NCBI GenBank assembly: GCA_036971615.1
Contig: JAYKKR010000012.1
Location: 372,001 to 436,000, forward strand
Reading direction: 5' to 3'
Source of the DNA: Amyloporia xantha
Lineage: Eukaryota > Basidiomycota > Agaricomycetes > Polyporales > Adustoporiaceae
Length of the DNA: 64,000 bases
Shown here: positions 23,120-33,424 of the stretch, in pieces
Numbering within the stretch: position 1 is the first letter of the stretch
Layout: every line of letters begins with the position of its first letter
Notes under the pieces: model-generated
The model's database searches: none
Seen by the model: the letters and a program-made list of their open reading frames with translations, nothing else
What the model was told of the DNA's origin: nothing
Translations under genes and position numbers: made by a program

Positions 23120-26100
23120 CTACAACTGGGGAGAATAACACTGGTTCCAGCACTCTCCATGCACAAATTTACCAAGATCCAGTGTGACTGTAAAAGGAAC
23201 TCCACATATCCTTTGGCAACCTGGCCACAACAGCCCTGGTCGGAGATGAAGAGGAATCCAAAATATGAGCTCATCATTGGGCCCTCTGATCCAGCCATCC
23301 CCATCCATGTGTATGCCAGACATTTCATTGGCAGAGGGAGTAAAAGCATGCCAAAGGGGATTATGCAACACAGAAAAAAGTGATGAGGAGTCGGAGGGAG
23401 CAGGGGCCATTGGGTTGTGCCAAGCTCTCGCTGTCTTGTCATCAGATCCAGAGACAATTTGCTTTCCATCTGGTGAGAATGCAACAGAAGTGACAGCACC
23501 TTTGTGCCCTTCCAATGGCTGAGATGCTAGCTTGCCTGTCTGTGCATCCCATATGCAGATTGTCTTGTCCCAAGACCCAGAGACAATGTGATTTCCATCT
23601 GGTGAGAATGCAACAGAAAGGACAGCACCTTTGTGCCCTTCCAATGGCTGAGATGCTAGCTTGCCTGTCTGTGCATCCCATATGCAGATTGTGTTGTCAT
23701 TAGACCCAGAGACAATTTGCTTTCCATCTGGTGAGAATGCAACAGAAGTGACAGCACCTTTGTGCCCTTCCAATGGCTGAGATGCTAGCTTGCCTGTCTG
23801 TGCATCCCATATGCAGATTGTGTTGTCATTAGATCCAGAGACAATTTGCTTTCCATCTGGTGAGAATGCAACAGAAGTGACAGCATCCTTGTGCCCTTCC
23901 AATGGCTGAGATGCTAGCTTGCCTGTCTGTGCATCCCATATGCAGATTGTCTTGTCCCAAGACCCAGAGACAATGTGATTTCCATCTGGTGAGAATGCAA
24001 CAGAAAGGACAGCATCCTTGTGCCCTTCCAATGGCTGAGATGCTAGCATGCCTGTCTGTGCATCCCATATGCAGATTGTGTTGTCATTAGATCCAGAGAC
24101 AATGTGATTTCCATCTGGTGAGAATGCAACAGAAAGGACAGCATCCTTGTGCCCTTCCAATGGCTGAGATGCTAGCTTGCCTGTCTGTGCATCCCATATG
24201 CAGATTGTGTTGTCATTAGACCCAGAGACAATGTGATTTCCATCTGGTGAGAATGCAACAGAAGCGACAGCACCTTTGTGCCCTTCCAATGGCTGAGATG
24301 CTAGCTTGCCTGTCTGTGCATCCCATATGCAGATTGTCTTGTCATAAGACCCAGAGACAATGTGATTTCCATCTGGTGAGAATGAAACAGAAGTGACAGC
24401 ATCTTTGTGCCCTTCCAATGGCTGAGATGCTAGCTTGCCTGTCTGTGCATCCCATATGCAGATTGTGTTGTCATAAGACCCAGAGACAATGTGCTTTCCA
24501 TCTGGTGAGAATGCAACAGAATTCACTTCCTGTGTATGTGCATGAACCCTCCAAATGGGAAATACTGGTTCATTTGCTTGGCCTGAGCAGATGTGCTTGA
24601 ATGTTGAAGGAAAATGTGGATGGAAGTGATGTGCAGTTGATGAGTTTGGAGATACCCATGGCAATGCAGAGATATAGATATGAGGTGCACTGAGATGGAG
24701 AGGCTCTTGATATGCTGTAACAAATTCTGCACAATGTTTTGCCAATATCTGTAACTCAGATGATGGTGGTGAGCTCTGTTTATTAAGTGTTAGTATGTGT
24801 GAAGAATACCTGAAACTTGGTGACTCACATTGTACATCTTCTGTAATGCAACAGACACATGATCCATCTTGTCAAGGACACTCATGACCTCCAGCCAATA
24901 AAGAAATCTTCTGCACAGCAGCTCTTCCACCATGCCACAATTATCAGAAGATTGATTTGACAATAGAAAATGATCTATCCAGTATTGACATGGATATGCC
25001 AAATGCCCAGCTATCTTTGGTGGTTCTTTCTGTGCCTTGTTGCTGTAATGAGAGTCTTTCACTTGTGTGACATTGAAAAAGAGCTGTGAAATCATGACCT
25101 GCATGCAATTTCTGGCAAGATTATAGTGGGCGGAATCAGGAACAATATTCCATAACTTGTCTCCTGATCGCTTGGGGTCCAAAAGGTAGTCAGGAAAGGA
25201 GGCATGATAAAACTTGACAGGATCATCATTGTTCAGTGAAATTTGGATCACTGAGTGAAGGTCTTCCAGAGCTGCAGTGACATTGTCTTCTTTTATTTGC
25301 ACCAGCTGTGCAATAACATAGAGGGATAGTGGTTCAAAAACACAGACAATACAACCAAGCAGTTGTCTTATAACATCTTTTTCCTTCTCTTCCAATTTTT
25401 GAAATGCAGTATCCAATATCAGACTATAGATGTCATCAATGGAATGAATTGCATGTTGTGAAGTGGATGCAGCTAGATCATGAAGCCTTTGTTGAGGATT
25501 GTGATCTGCTATATATTTGCATAGTGTTGATGCATAGATGAATAGATTGCCAGCACGTTTAGCCAGAGTGATGACTTCTGCAGGAGGCCAACTATCACTA
25601 TATGCTGCCTTGAGCTTGGGAATCTTGCCCAGTTCAGTAGACATATAGTGTTGAATATCATTCTGGATAGTTTGGCTGTCAACCTCATGAAGCCGCAAAA
25701 TAGAAGGTGAGTATGTTTTGGTCTCAAAGGCCTCCCGAATGTGAGATTCAGGTCTGCTGGATATGAAGAACTTGACAGGAAGAGCTGATTTATGAGTGAG
25801 GATGATTCGAAGAAAGTCTTTTGTGGCATCAGGATTTGTGCATTCATCAAGAGCATCCACAATGATTATCATGGAAATAGGTGGTGATGTAGGGTAGGCA
25901 ACTTGAAGTGGTTTAACAATCAGAGAGATGAACTGCTCAGACAGGGAGAAATGAATAGGAGATTGCCCTTTGATTGCTTGCACCAGTGGATCCTGAAAGC
26001 CAGGGATTATATGGGCCAGCCTGTAAGCCAGAGAAGGAAATATCCTCTTGATGTCACTGCACTTTCCAGATGCTCGTGAACAGAAGAAACTAGCTGCAAG

Positions 26101-27710
26101 AAGCTTCTCATCAAGAAGTTGATAAGCCAATGTTTCTGCAATTGTTGTTTTTCCTGTGCCAGCCATGCCAACCATCCAGAAGACTTGTTCACTCTGAGGA
26201 TTGATGGCCCATTGATGAAGTTGGTGAAGAACTTCCACTCGAGTGTCAGCTATACATGTTGCACGGTCCCCACGTTTTGCCTCTGACTCAGGAACAGGAC
26301 CAAGATTGTTTAGCAGGCCTGAAATTTGTTTAAATACAGCACACTAGAGCATGTAGTGAACTCACTATAGTTAAAATGCTCTGTGGAAACCTTCTTTGTC
26401 TCCATAGTGATTTGATGTGTGGCCAGAGTTATGTCCATCTATTATATGTCAGCTGTGTTGATGGCCTCAAATAACTGAGGCATACCGCAAAGACCTGCAG
26501 TGCATTATCAATTCCACAGAAGTCTCGTTCAATGTCCTGCACATCACTAGGTGCAGTCCATGCACGCTTGACTAGTGAGCACTTCATCTTCTTATCAATA
26601 TCTTCTATTTTTTCCTTGATGTTTCTGTTTCATAGTTAATATCAAAGTTGCTGCCATTAACACAAAGTCCATATTGCTTACTTTGAGAACTTGTCCAGAG
26701 CTGATTTAAGATGGGGAGAAAGATTTTCATATGGGTTCTCCAGAACTGAATTCAATGCAACAAGCTTGGTAGAAAGCTGGGAAAAATTGGCAGTGGCATC
26801 CTTGGTTGTCTGTTGGATGACAGTCAACAAGATGAACTAAGAAATAAATTAAACTCATACTCACAGTAATCCGATTGACAACAACTAGTGCAGCACTAGC
26901 TGCTATCTTTAATGGAGGTAAAGTATCTGAGAATTTCCCTACGACTTCGAGACTAGATGCGATGGAATCCCATGCCACGCCATGCTTGGGGGATGCAGGG
27001 TTAATAAGTGATTCGAATAGATCATCAGGCGGAGCTGGCTCGACACCAGAAATCGCCGGGGAAGGATCGCTCTGGTCGACATGAGCATCGAGAGTAGAGT
27101 TGGGCTGTGAGGCCCCGTGCTCGCCGATTGGCTGATCGGATGGGGCGGACGCACCGCCGTGCGCAGGTCCTAGCAAGATCGACGAGGAACCCGGTGTCGC
27201 CGATCGCGCCTCGAGCATGCCAGAGGGAGATCCGCTCTGATTAGAATGATCTGCAGCATCGTGCTCGACGGTCGCGCGATGAGATGATGCGGACGTCCCA
27301 CTGTCCTGAGGTCCTAGCGAGAGCGACGAAAGCGCGGCCGATCGCGCCTCGGAAGCCCGGGGAAGAGATTCCCTCTGATCGGGATAAGAAGTAGATTCGG
27401 GCCCTGAGACGCTTGGCTCGAGGGACGACGCGGATGCGTTGTTGCTCATAGGCTTTGACGGAGGCGACGAATGACCATGGCGCGAAATGTGCAATTTGTC
27501 CGCAATGCGGTCGAGCAACTTGGGTTTCTGATGGATAGAGTCCTGTTCTGTCCCCAGCTGGGGAGCTGATCGTGCTGTAGCTGTCGCAGGTGCGCCTGAC
27601 GCAGACGTGCCGGAAGACGGCGGGGACGGACGGTTTCTAAGGAAATGGACCGTGTTCCCAAGACGGCTGATAGACCGGCCAGAACGAGACTTGTCCTTGG
27701 GTGGAGACAT
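23120..27710 (-). CDS. NACHT-WD40 NLR-like protein with near-identical WD repeats
   Basis: Six exons (26865-27710, 26682-26809, 26486-26624, 26366-26438, 24829-26318, 23120-24775) keep phase and give 1443 aa. Exon 1 is a Ser/Pro-rich, likely disordered 282-aa region after MSPPKDKSRSGRSISR, ending with a helical segment. The NACHT NTPase carries Walker A GMAGTGKTT, Walker B IIIVDALDE and the sensor-like FFISSRPES. The C-terminus has nine WD40 repeats of 43 aa differing at only a few positions, then a conserved tail (GWIRGPNDELIFWIP). Such fungal NLRs act in non-self recognition and regulated cell death; the N-terminal effector type is not recognisable here. Exon 1 is GC-rich while the NACHT-WD part is AT-rich. 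No stop or frameshift was found. MSPPK was preferred over an upstream in-frame Met at 27788. Confidence 0.93.
23405..24545 (-). repeat. tandem 129-bp WD40-coding repeats
   Basis: A 129-bp unit coding for one WD40 repeat recurs in register: CCTTCCAATGGCTGAGATG appears at about 23509 and every 129 bp up to about 24412. Eight units are complete and the ninth diverges after its first half. Protein variation is confined to a few sites: GHK(D/G)AV(T/A/L)SV(A/S), DG(N/K)(H/Q)IV, SGS(Y/N/W/D)D(N/K)T. The rest, including TICIWDAQTGKLASQPLE, is constant apart from one K-to-M change. This pattern implies ongoing unit exchange by unequal recombination. Confidence 0.9.
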
Positions 27711-30700
27711 GGTGCTATATTGCGAAATTTCGAGATGTGAAGACTGAAGACTGTAGACTTGGTAGGTCTGTGCAGAGATAAGTCGCAAAGCAGAACGACG
27801 CTAGAACGCGTGTTCCAAGCACTGCACTGAGCTTGGCTCTGTTTACTTCCCCGCACCAGGCTCACGTGCACCGCCGATTCGACATCGGCGAAGGCAGTAT
27901 TGGCTCTTGAGCATTCGGCGATAGATACGCAATGCAGCTTGCGAGGTGCGGGAGACGAACCAAGGCCTCAGCTGGCTACGCGGAGTCGGCCTAGGTGGAT
28001 TTCAGCAGCGCTCATGATGCGATTTGCATTCGGTCCATCCTCGGTTTCCTTGCTCTGTCCTGACCCGCTCCCTCCTCCACCCCGCCACTGCTCATGCCTG
28101 TCCTCCGCTACGTTACCGTTACCGTCTCCTGCCGTCTCCCGCACCGTTTGCGCATAGACGACCGCTGCCCAGCACACCATCTATGTAGGGGAACCCGCGC
28201 CGCACTGCGCTCACCACGTCGGCACACACAGCTTCTCCCACTGCATTCTCCCTATGGGCCATCTTCTCCGCCCTCGTGCGTCTTTCCTATCTTCCATCCC
28301 CCGTCCACCCAAGTTCTGACCGGGACCTCCCACAGCCCGCAAATCCTCTCCTTCCTCTTCGTCCATCTCTGGACATACGACCGTCTCCAATGCCTCCGCT
28401 GGTCTGCAGCTCGTGGCGCGTGCAAGCTCGTCATGACCGTACGTCCCTCTTTCTCGTCTCCCCCTTCCGTCCTCTCTGCTTGGTCTCTATCCTTTCGCCC
28501 TCCCTGCCGCAGCTAATCTCTCTCCTCTCTCCGCGCACAGTACTTCTACCTCAGCTCCGCCCAGCTCTTCGTCGTCTATGCGTCTATAGCGTGGCCACCA
28601 CCGCGATCAATTATAGGGAGGGTGCGTCTCTCCCCTTTCCCCACTCTTTCTCTCTTTGGCCATCCCCCCCGGCCCGCCTCTTATGCACCACAACACCGCA
28701 AAGGCGGCGTTGTCACGGCCCCGTCCGAGATGCGCAGTATGTCCGTCTCGTCCTCCACCATGTGTGTCCTTCCATCATGCTATCTCCGTTGAGGACCAGC
28801 CCTCCTTCCGCTTCCCCTGCGGGCACAGTCATACGGCGCCCGATTGAGCTATACGGCGTATACAGCCGCGCGTAGGTCGTCCCGCTCAACGTTTAGCTTC
28901 GCGTGGGCGCTCGAGTTGTGCACATAGTAGCTGGAACTTGCAAATACAGCGCCGTCTCGACTCGGGTCCCTGTGCCGCAAACATGGTAGATACCTGACTG
29001 GCGGGTTTTCCTAAGTACTGAGTGTACTCTGATAGCGTGAGTTCCCCTGCATCTGCATGTGCTATAATTTCGTTCCTAAATTGTCAAATGAACGGCAGGG
29101 TTGTGTCAGGAAGGGCGTGTAGCAGATCGCCGTATAATCTCATAGCGTGGTTTATATTCGTACACGCACCTTTTGTGAGATGGTTGATAGTCTGCTCATA
29201 TCCCGAGATGAAAGCTAACAGGACGGCGCATCGCACTGCAGGTGACTCGTGAGTGTGCGAGCACGACGTTTTACTAGTGACATCGTTTGGCCTCCAGGTG
29301 GCCGCTCCGTCTCTCGGAGGCGTGATTCTAGCGGACAGCGGCTCCGATGCCGTTCTAGATGCACCATGGTTGACGTAGCTGCAGTGTGCAGAATTTTCGA
29401 TTCAATATATTTTCGAGGTCAAAGTTATACTGAGTGATTGTGTAAGAGAGTGAATGGCATTGACATCGCCGACAGCGGGACTCACAAGCTAGAGGGGCGA
29501 CAGCGCGACTTGGCGCGCTGTGCTAGAAATACGTCTCTACAGGTGTTCACAATCGCAAGTTTAACGTTCAACCCGAGGTGCATGCATACCTCATACTTTT
29601 CGCATTGCGCGCATATACATACGTTTCCGGTGGCGCATCCTGGCTGTTCGAGTTGGCACATGTTGTTTTTCGCGTTGCACCTGTTGTTTTTCGCGTTGCG
29701 CATGTTTGTTTTTCGCGTTGCGCAGGTTTGGTTTTCGCGTTGTGTATGTCTGGACTCAGTGGCGCTGAGTAGGGATTAGTGAAATAAATTGTACAGCGCT
29801 TCGAGGCTTGAGCTACGGTCGAACCGAGGGACATAAGATGATACCTAGCTACAATATAACGTCTTCTCTAGAGCTTGCAATCTGCGGCGGCTGGATCCAT
29901 GCATACGGTCACCAAACGACTTGACAGCTCAGGCTCTCAGAGATCGCCGAAAAAGGCACATGTATTGTGTAGACGGCAGACAAGTGAGTAAAGTGGACAA
30001 TACGGTACGTTTAACTTGCCTTAGTCAACCGTCTACACTTCCGACCGATCTGAATTGGACGGCAGAAATCCATCCAGATACTCTTGCACAATTTGCATTG
30101 TCTACATATCAGTCGTGACGGGTTTTTAGGTCTGGCGTCCCGAAGTTAGATTGGACCGCGCTCCTGTTCTTTTTCCTAACGAGAACAACTTGTGACTTCC
30201 CTACTATGTTAAAGGTGAAACCCGTCAATTCTTCATGCTAGATGTGTATAGTTTGAGTGCATTATTTCACGGTTCGCCCTTAGTGCAGAGGAATACAGCA
30301 CAAGTCAGTAGTAAACGCGACAATAGCGAGACCATGTCAGTCACCTCACTGAAGACTTGGCAAGTCAAGCGGAAGTCCTCATGCAAAAAGCATGCACGAA
30401 CACTGGACGCGCAGGAAAGACACCAATCAATGTTTCAGCTTCGTATGACGCTAGGTCTTCTCGTCGAGGTGCAGATATTCTTGCACGGTTGGCATCTACG
30501 TATAGGCCATCACGGACTATCTTGCATGACGAAAGTCCAGTAGTCCGCGCTGCTGCCGTTTCTCGCAGCGAGAAAACTCGCGACCTCCCTATACAAGAGG
30601 TAGAAACCATGAGCATGCCTCTTATGATTTCACACCGTGTCCTTGGACCCACCATTTCACGGCTTGCCTTCAATGGGCAACTGAGGAATCAACGAGTAAG

Positions 30701-31618
30701 TAGCTGACGCGACGAAATGCGCTAGTCGCGTAGACCGTGTCGCTCAGAGCTCGGCAAGTTGAGAGGCAGTCTCAGGGGACACCTGAGATGTGAGGTCGCG
30801 TAAGCGGAACACCACGGGCATTCGTCCAATATCAGAAAGAGCGTGGATGGCTGAATTCGTGAACCAGCACTCTGTCGTATCCCTACAAGCCAAGTGAATA
30901 GGCCCACATTAGAACAACAGCGACGGCGTCACGAAAACATCAGCTTGCGGCCTGCGAGATGTTGCCTCAGACGAGGGTGTGCGGACATGCATGAGCATGG
31001 CAGTGAGTGTAGGTTGGCAGGCTCAACAACCAGAGGCCTGTCACTGCGCTTGACGAGAATTCAATGTAGCGATTGCCGATGGCAAGAGACAGGTCGTTTT
31101 CTGAGGACTGGAGCGCGGTACGAGGCCAAGAGGCATGAAGCAGATGGGCAGAAGACGTGGTCTGGCGTCCGCCGATACATGGACGCAGCTCAGGGAGAGG
31201 CGAACCGAGGCAGCACCTGGCTGCGTAGAGCCGACTTTGGGTGGATAGTATAAAGCCGAACGACCATCTTCGGCTATATTGGTCAAGCAACGTTACGAAG
31301 ACTAGGTGGATGTATGAGTTCAGATTCGCCGTAGGGAGCGCCGAACTTGTTCTCCCGCGTTACAGATCTAGTCAGTTTCTCTAGCTGCCCAAATATCTGC
31401 GAGTTCCAAACAGTCAGCGCAAATATCATCTCAGCTGTATCGGTTTATACCATTAATTGACACACGCGTTAGGTGGCTTAGCATCAGTCCACAACGGTTG
31501 ATTTGGGCCTCATTCTCATTCTTCAAGAAGAAATTTAAATTTCCCTTGAAATTACCAAAAGTTGACGGACGAACGATTGAAGTAGTAAGCTCGGCTGCCA
31601 GTAGACTAGTACTTCGAC
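27711..31618. other. gene-poor region with possible coding remnants
   Basis: No gene is firmly supported. Around 28380-28620 (+) a frame ending ARGACKLVMT reaches a GTACGT donor and can be spliced to the CAG at about 28541, continuing YFYLSSAQLFVVYASIAW; this looks like part of a membrane protein, but upstream exons could not be assembled, so it may be a relic. At 29661-29745 there is a minisatellite (listed). A frame at 30357-30707 (+) has no recognisable features. C-rich plus-strand composition near 27990-28870 creates spurious long frames. Confidence 0.4.
29661..29745 (+). repeat. minisatellite of about 21-22 bp, four copies
   Basis: The core TTTTTCGCGTTGCGC repeats four times with small changes: TGTTGTTTTTCGCGTTGCAC, then CTGTTGTTTTTCGCGTTGCG, then a copy with CATGTTTG, then GGTTTGGTTTTCGCGTTGTG. 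A looser fifth copy (TTTTCGCATTGCGC) lies near 29596. No gene is associated. Confidence 0.65.
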
Positions 31619-33404
31619 ATGCTCTCTGACGGTGAAGAGACTCTCACTCTTCAACGCGATGCTCTTCAAGTTCTACGCAAGGAATCGCTGGATCTGCACA
31701 ATCGCCTTCACTCGATCGCAGAAGACGTCGAGTTCGTGAAGGAAGTATGTACGACATATGAATATCTCCCAATATTGCGTGAGGATATCTCCTATTCGAG
31801 TCTTAGGAGGGGTATTGATGGATTTCCCCCGTGCAGCGAACCTGCGCTGTGGGGCGTGGTATGTGGACCCAAAAATTGTGAGCTCTCTTTTCACTGAGAG
31901 CTTGATCATATGTTCACTGTCTCCAGGCTAGGCCAGAGCCAGCATACTTCAAGTCGACCGACGGTCATTTTGGTAACTGGTGCTTTAATTTGAGGCGACC
32001 GAACTTGCATCTATTGTCCGTGGTGGCCTCAAAGGGAGGGTCAGGCAACACTTCTCCTGTGTCAATTTGCCGGATATTGATAATTAAATTAGACTGATAA
32101 TAGTTGACTCCACGCGAGCAGGAAAGCGTATCCCCGACGCTTTGTCGAAAACGGTGCCCATATGGTGTGCGGTGATCAACCGTGCCGTTCGTCGTAGGTA
32201 TCCTGGTCCAGACAAAATGGACTGGAATACTGCGCTATATTGTCCTCCGGGAGTCGTCAGTCCACAAGAACACGCCCAGATTGAGGCCCGGCTGGATGAA
32301 TGGGTCGACTCACTCACTGTACGGCTGACTCGACGTTACGAGGATACATACTGAAATTTCCGTCTCAGAAATCCTCCTACATCCTATCTGACCTCTCGCG
32401 TCCTCTTCGTCCTTTCTGGATTACACCTTCCACAACGTCCTTCCCTGACCTGTCGCCAGACGAAAATGCGTTTTATCCTATCATCTGCGTATCTGCGTCG
32501 AAACAAATTCAGGAAGGCTGGGAGAGGCGCTCAAATGGATTCGCATATGTTCAAGGCTCGGGAGATGACCATGAACTGTGGGGTATGGTCAGTCCAGTTT
32601 TCTCGCGCGCATGGAAATATTTGGGTATCATTAATAATTTGACATCGAACAGGGCCTGACACCGCAGTTGTTCTGGGAACATAACGATGCAATTTTGAAT
32701 GCTGATCGGGCAGAACTACCGCAATTCATCAATTCCCTTCTTACGATGTCAAACACACTAGCACACAACGACGATTGGACGGTCAACCCGACACCAATTA
32801 ATCACATCGGCGGCCTGGTTTCGCTCTGCGCCATGTCGGACCTGCCTTCCCAGCTGCCCTTGCATTTGCCAGAGTCAACCCAGCCGGCCTCATTTCTGCT
32901 CATTTCTCCGAGTGCATCAATGTCTATGACCGATCATGACGGGTTACCAACCGCAGGAAATCAGCGTGTCCTACGACTGCAGATGTCGAGCGGGAAGAAG
33001 GACCAAATTCATTTCCTTCAGAATATCCTTCCTCGTGGAACCGCATTCATTGGAACCCAGTTGGAGAGAGGAGAGCGCGTCTGCATATGCTGCGAGAATG
33101 GCAAGGATGCTAGCGTAGGCGTTGCGCTGGCTGCGTTGCAATTGTTTTTCGACAATGCTGGGAACTTTGTCCCCACGAAAGAACAGCAAGACGTATTGAG
33201 TACGTTCTACAAATAATTTCTGATTACCCGAGCATGATACGAATAATTATAGGAAGCACCGCAGACAAACAGTCCATCGCTACACGGCTACAGTGGATCA
33301 TCTCTAGCAGACCCCAAGCGAATCCTTCTCGAGCTACACTAAAACGAGTCAACGAATACATCCTGACCGCACCGTCCTTCAGGCAATGTCGTGCCCTTGG
33401 CTAG
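31619..33404 (+). CDS. RIT1: initiator tRNA 2'-O-ribosyl phosphate transferase
   Basis: Seven exons (31619-31778, 31837-31877, 31927-32039, 32093-32318, 32369-32587, 32653-33199, 33253-33404) keep phase and give 485 aa; yeast Rit1 is 513. Family motifs are ESLDLHNRLHSIAEDVEFVK near the start, NLRCGAWYVDPK, YFKSTDGHFGNWCFNLRRPN and VDSTRAGKRIPDALSKTVPI. Rit1 adds a phosphoribosyl group to A64 of initiator Met-tRNA, keeping it out of elongation. A C-terminal dual-specificity-phosphatase-like region is expected; the Cys-containing stretch ERVCICCENGKDASVGVALA and the end RLQWIISSRPQANPSRATLK fit that. It ends 20 bp from the convergent palB stop codon, so 3' UTRs must overlap. Confidence 0.95.
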
Positions 33405-33424
33405 AGTCCTATGCTGCGACCTGA

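Noticed and set aside
23405..24545. Regularly spaced direct repeats that superficially resemble an array such as CRISPR
   Set aside because: The 129-bp units are contiguous coding repeats for WD40 blades in a eukaryotic gene, with no spacers.
28276..28875. 199-codon plus-strand frame
   Set aside because: It reads through the plausible intron at 28441-28541 and is compositionally biased (Pro/Ser/Leu/Arg).
27900..28900. STE3-type pheromone receptor
   Set aside because: A short segment seemed reminiscent, but I could not find the expected N-terminal helices or conserved STE3 motifs.
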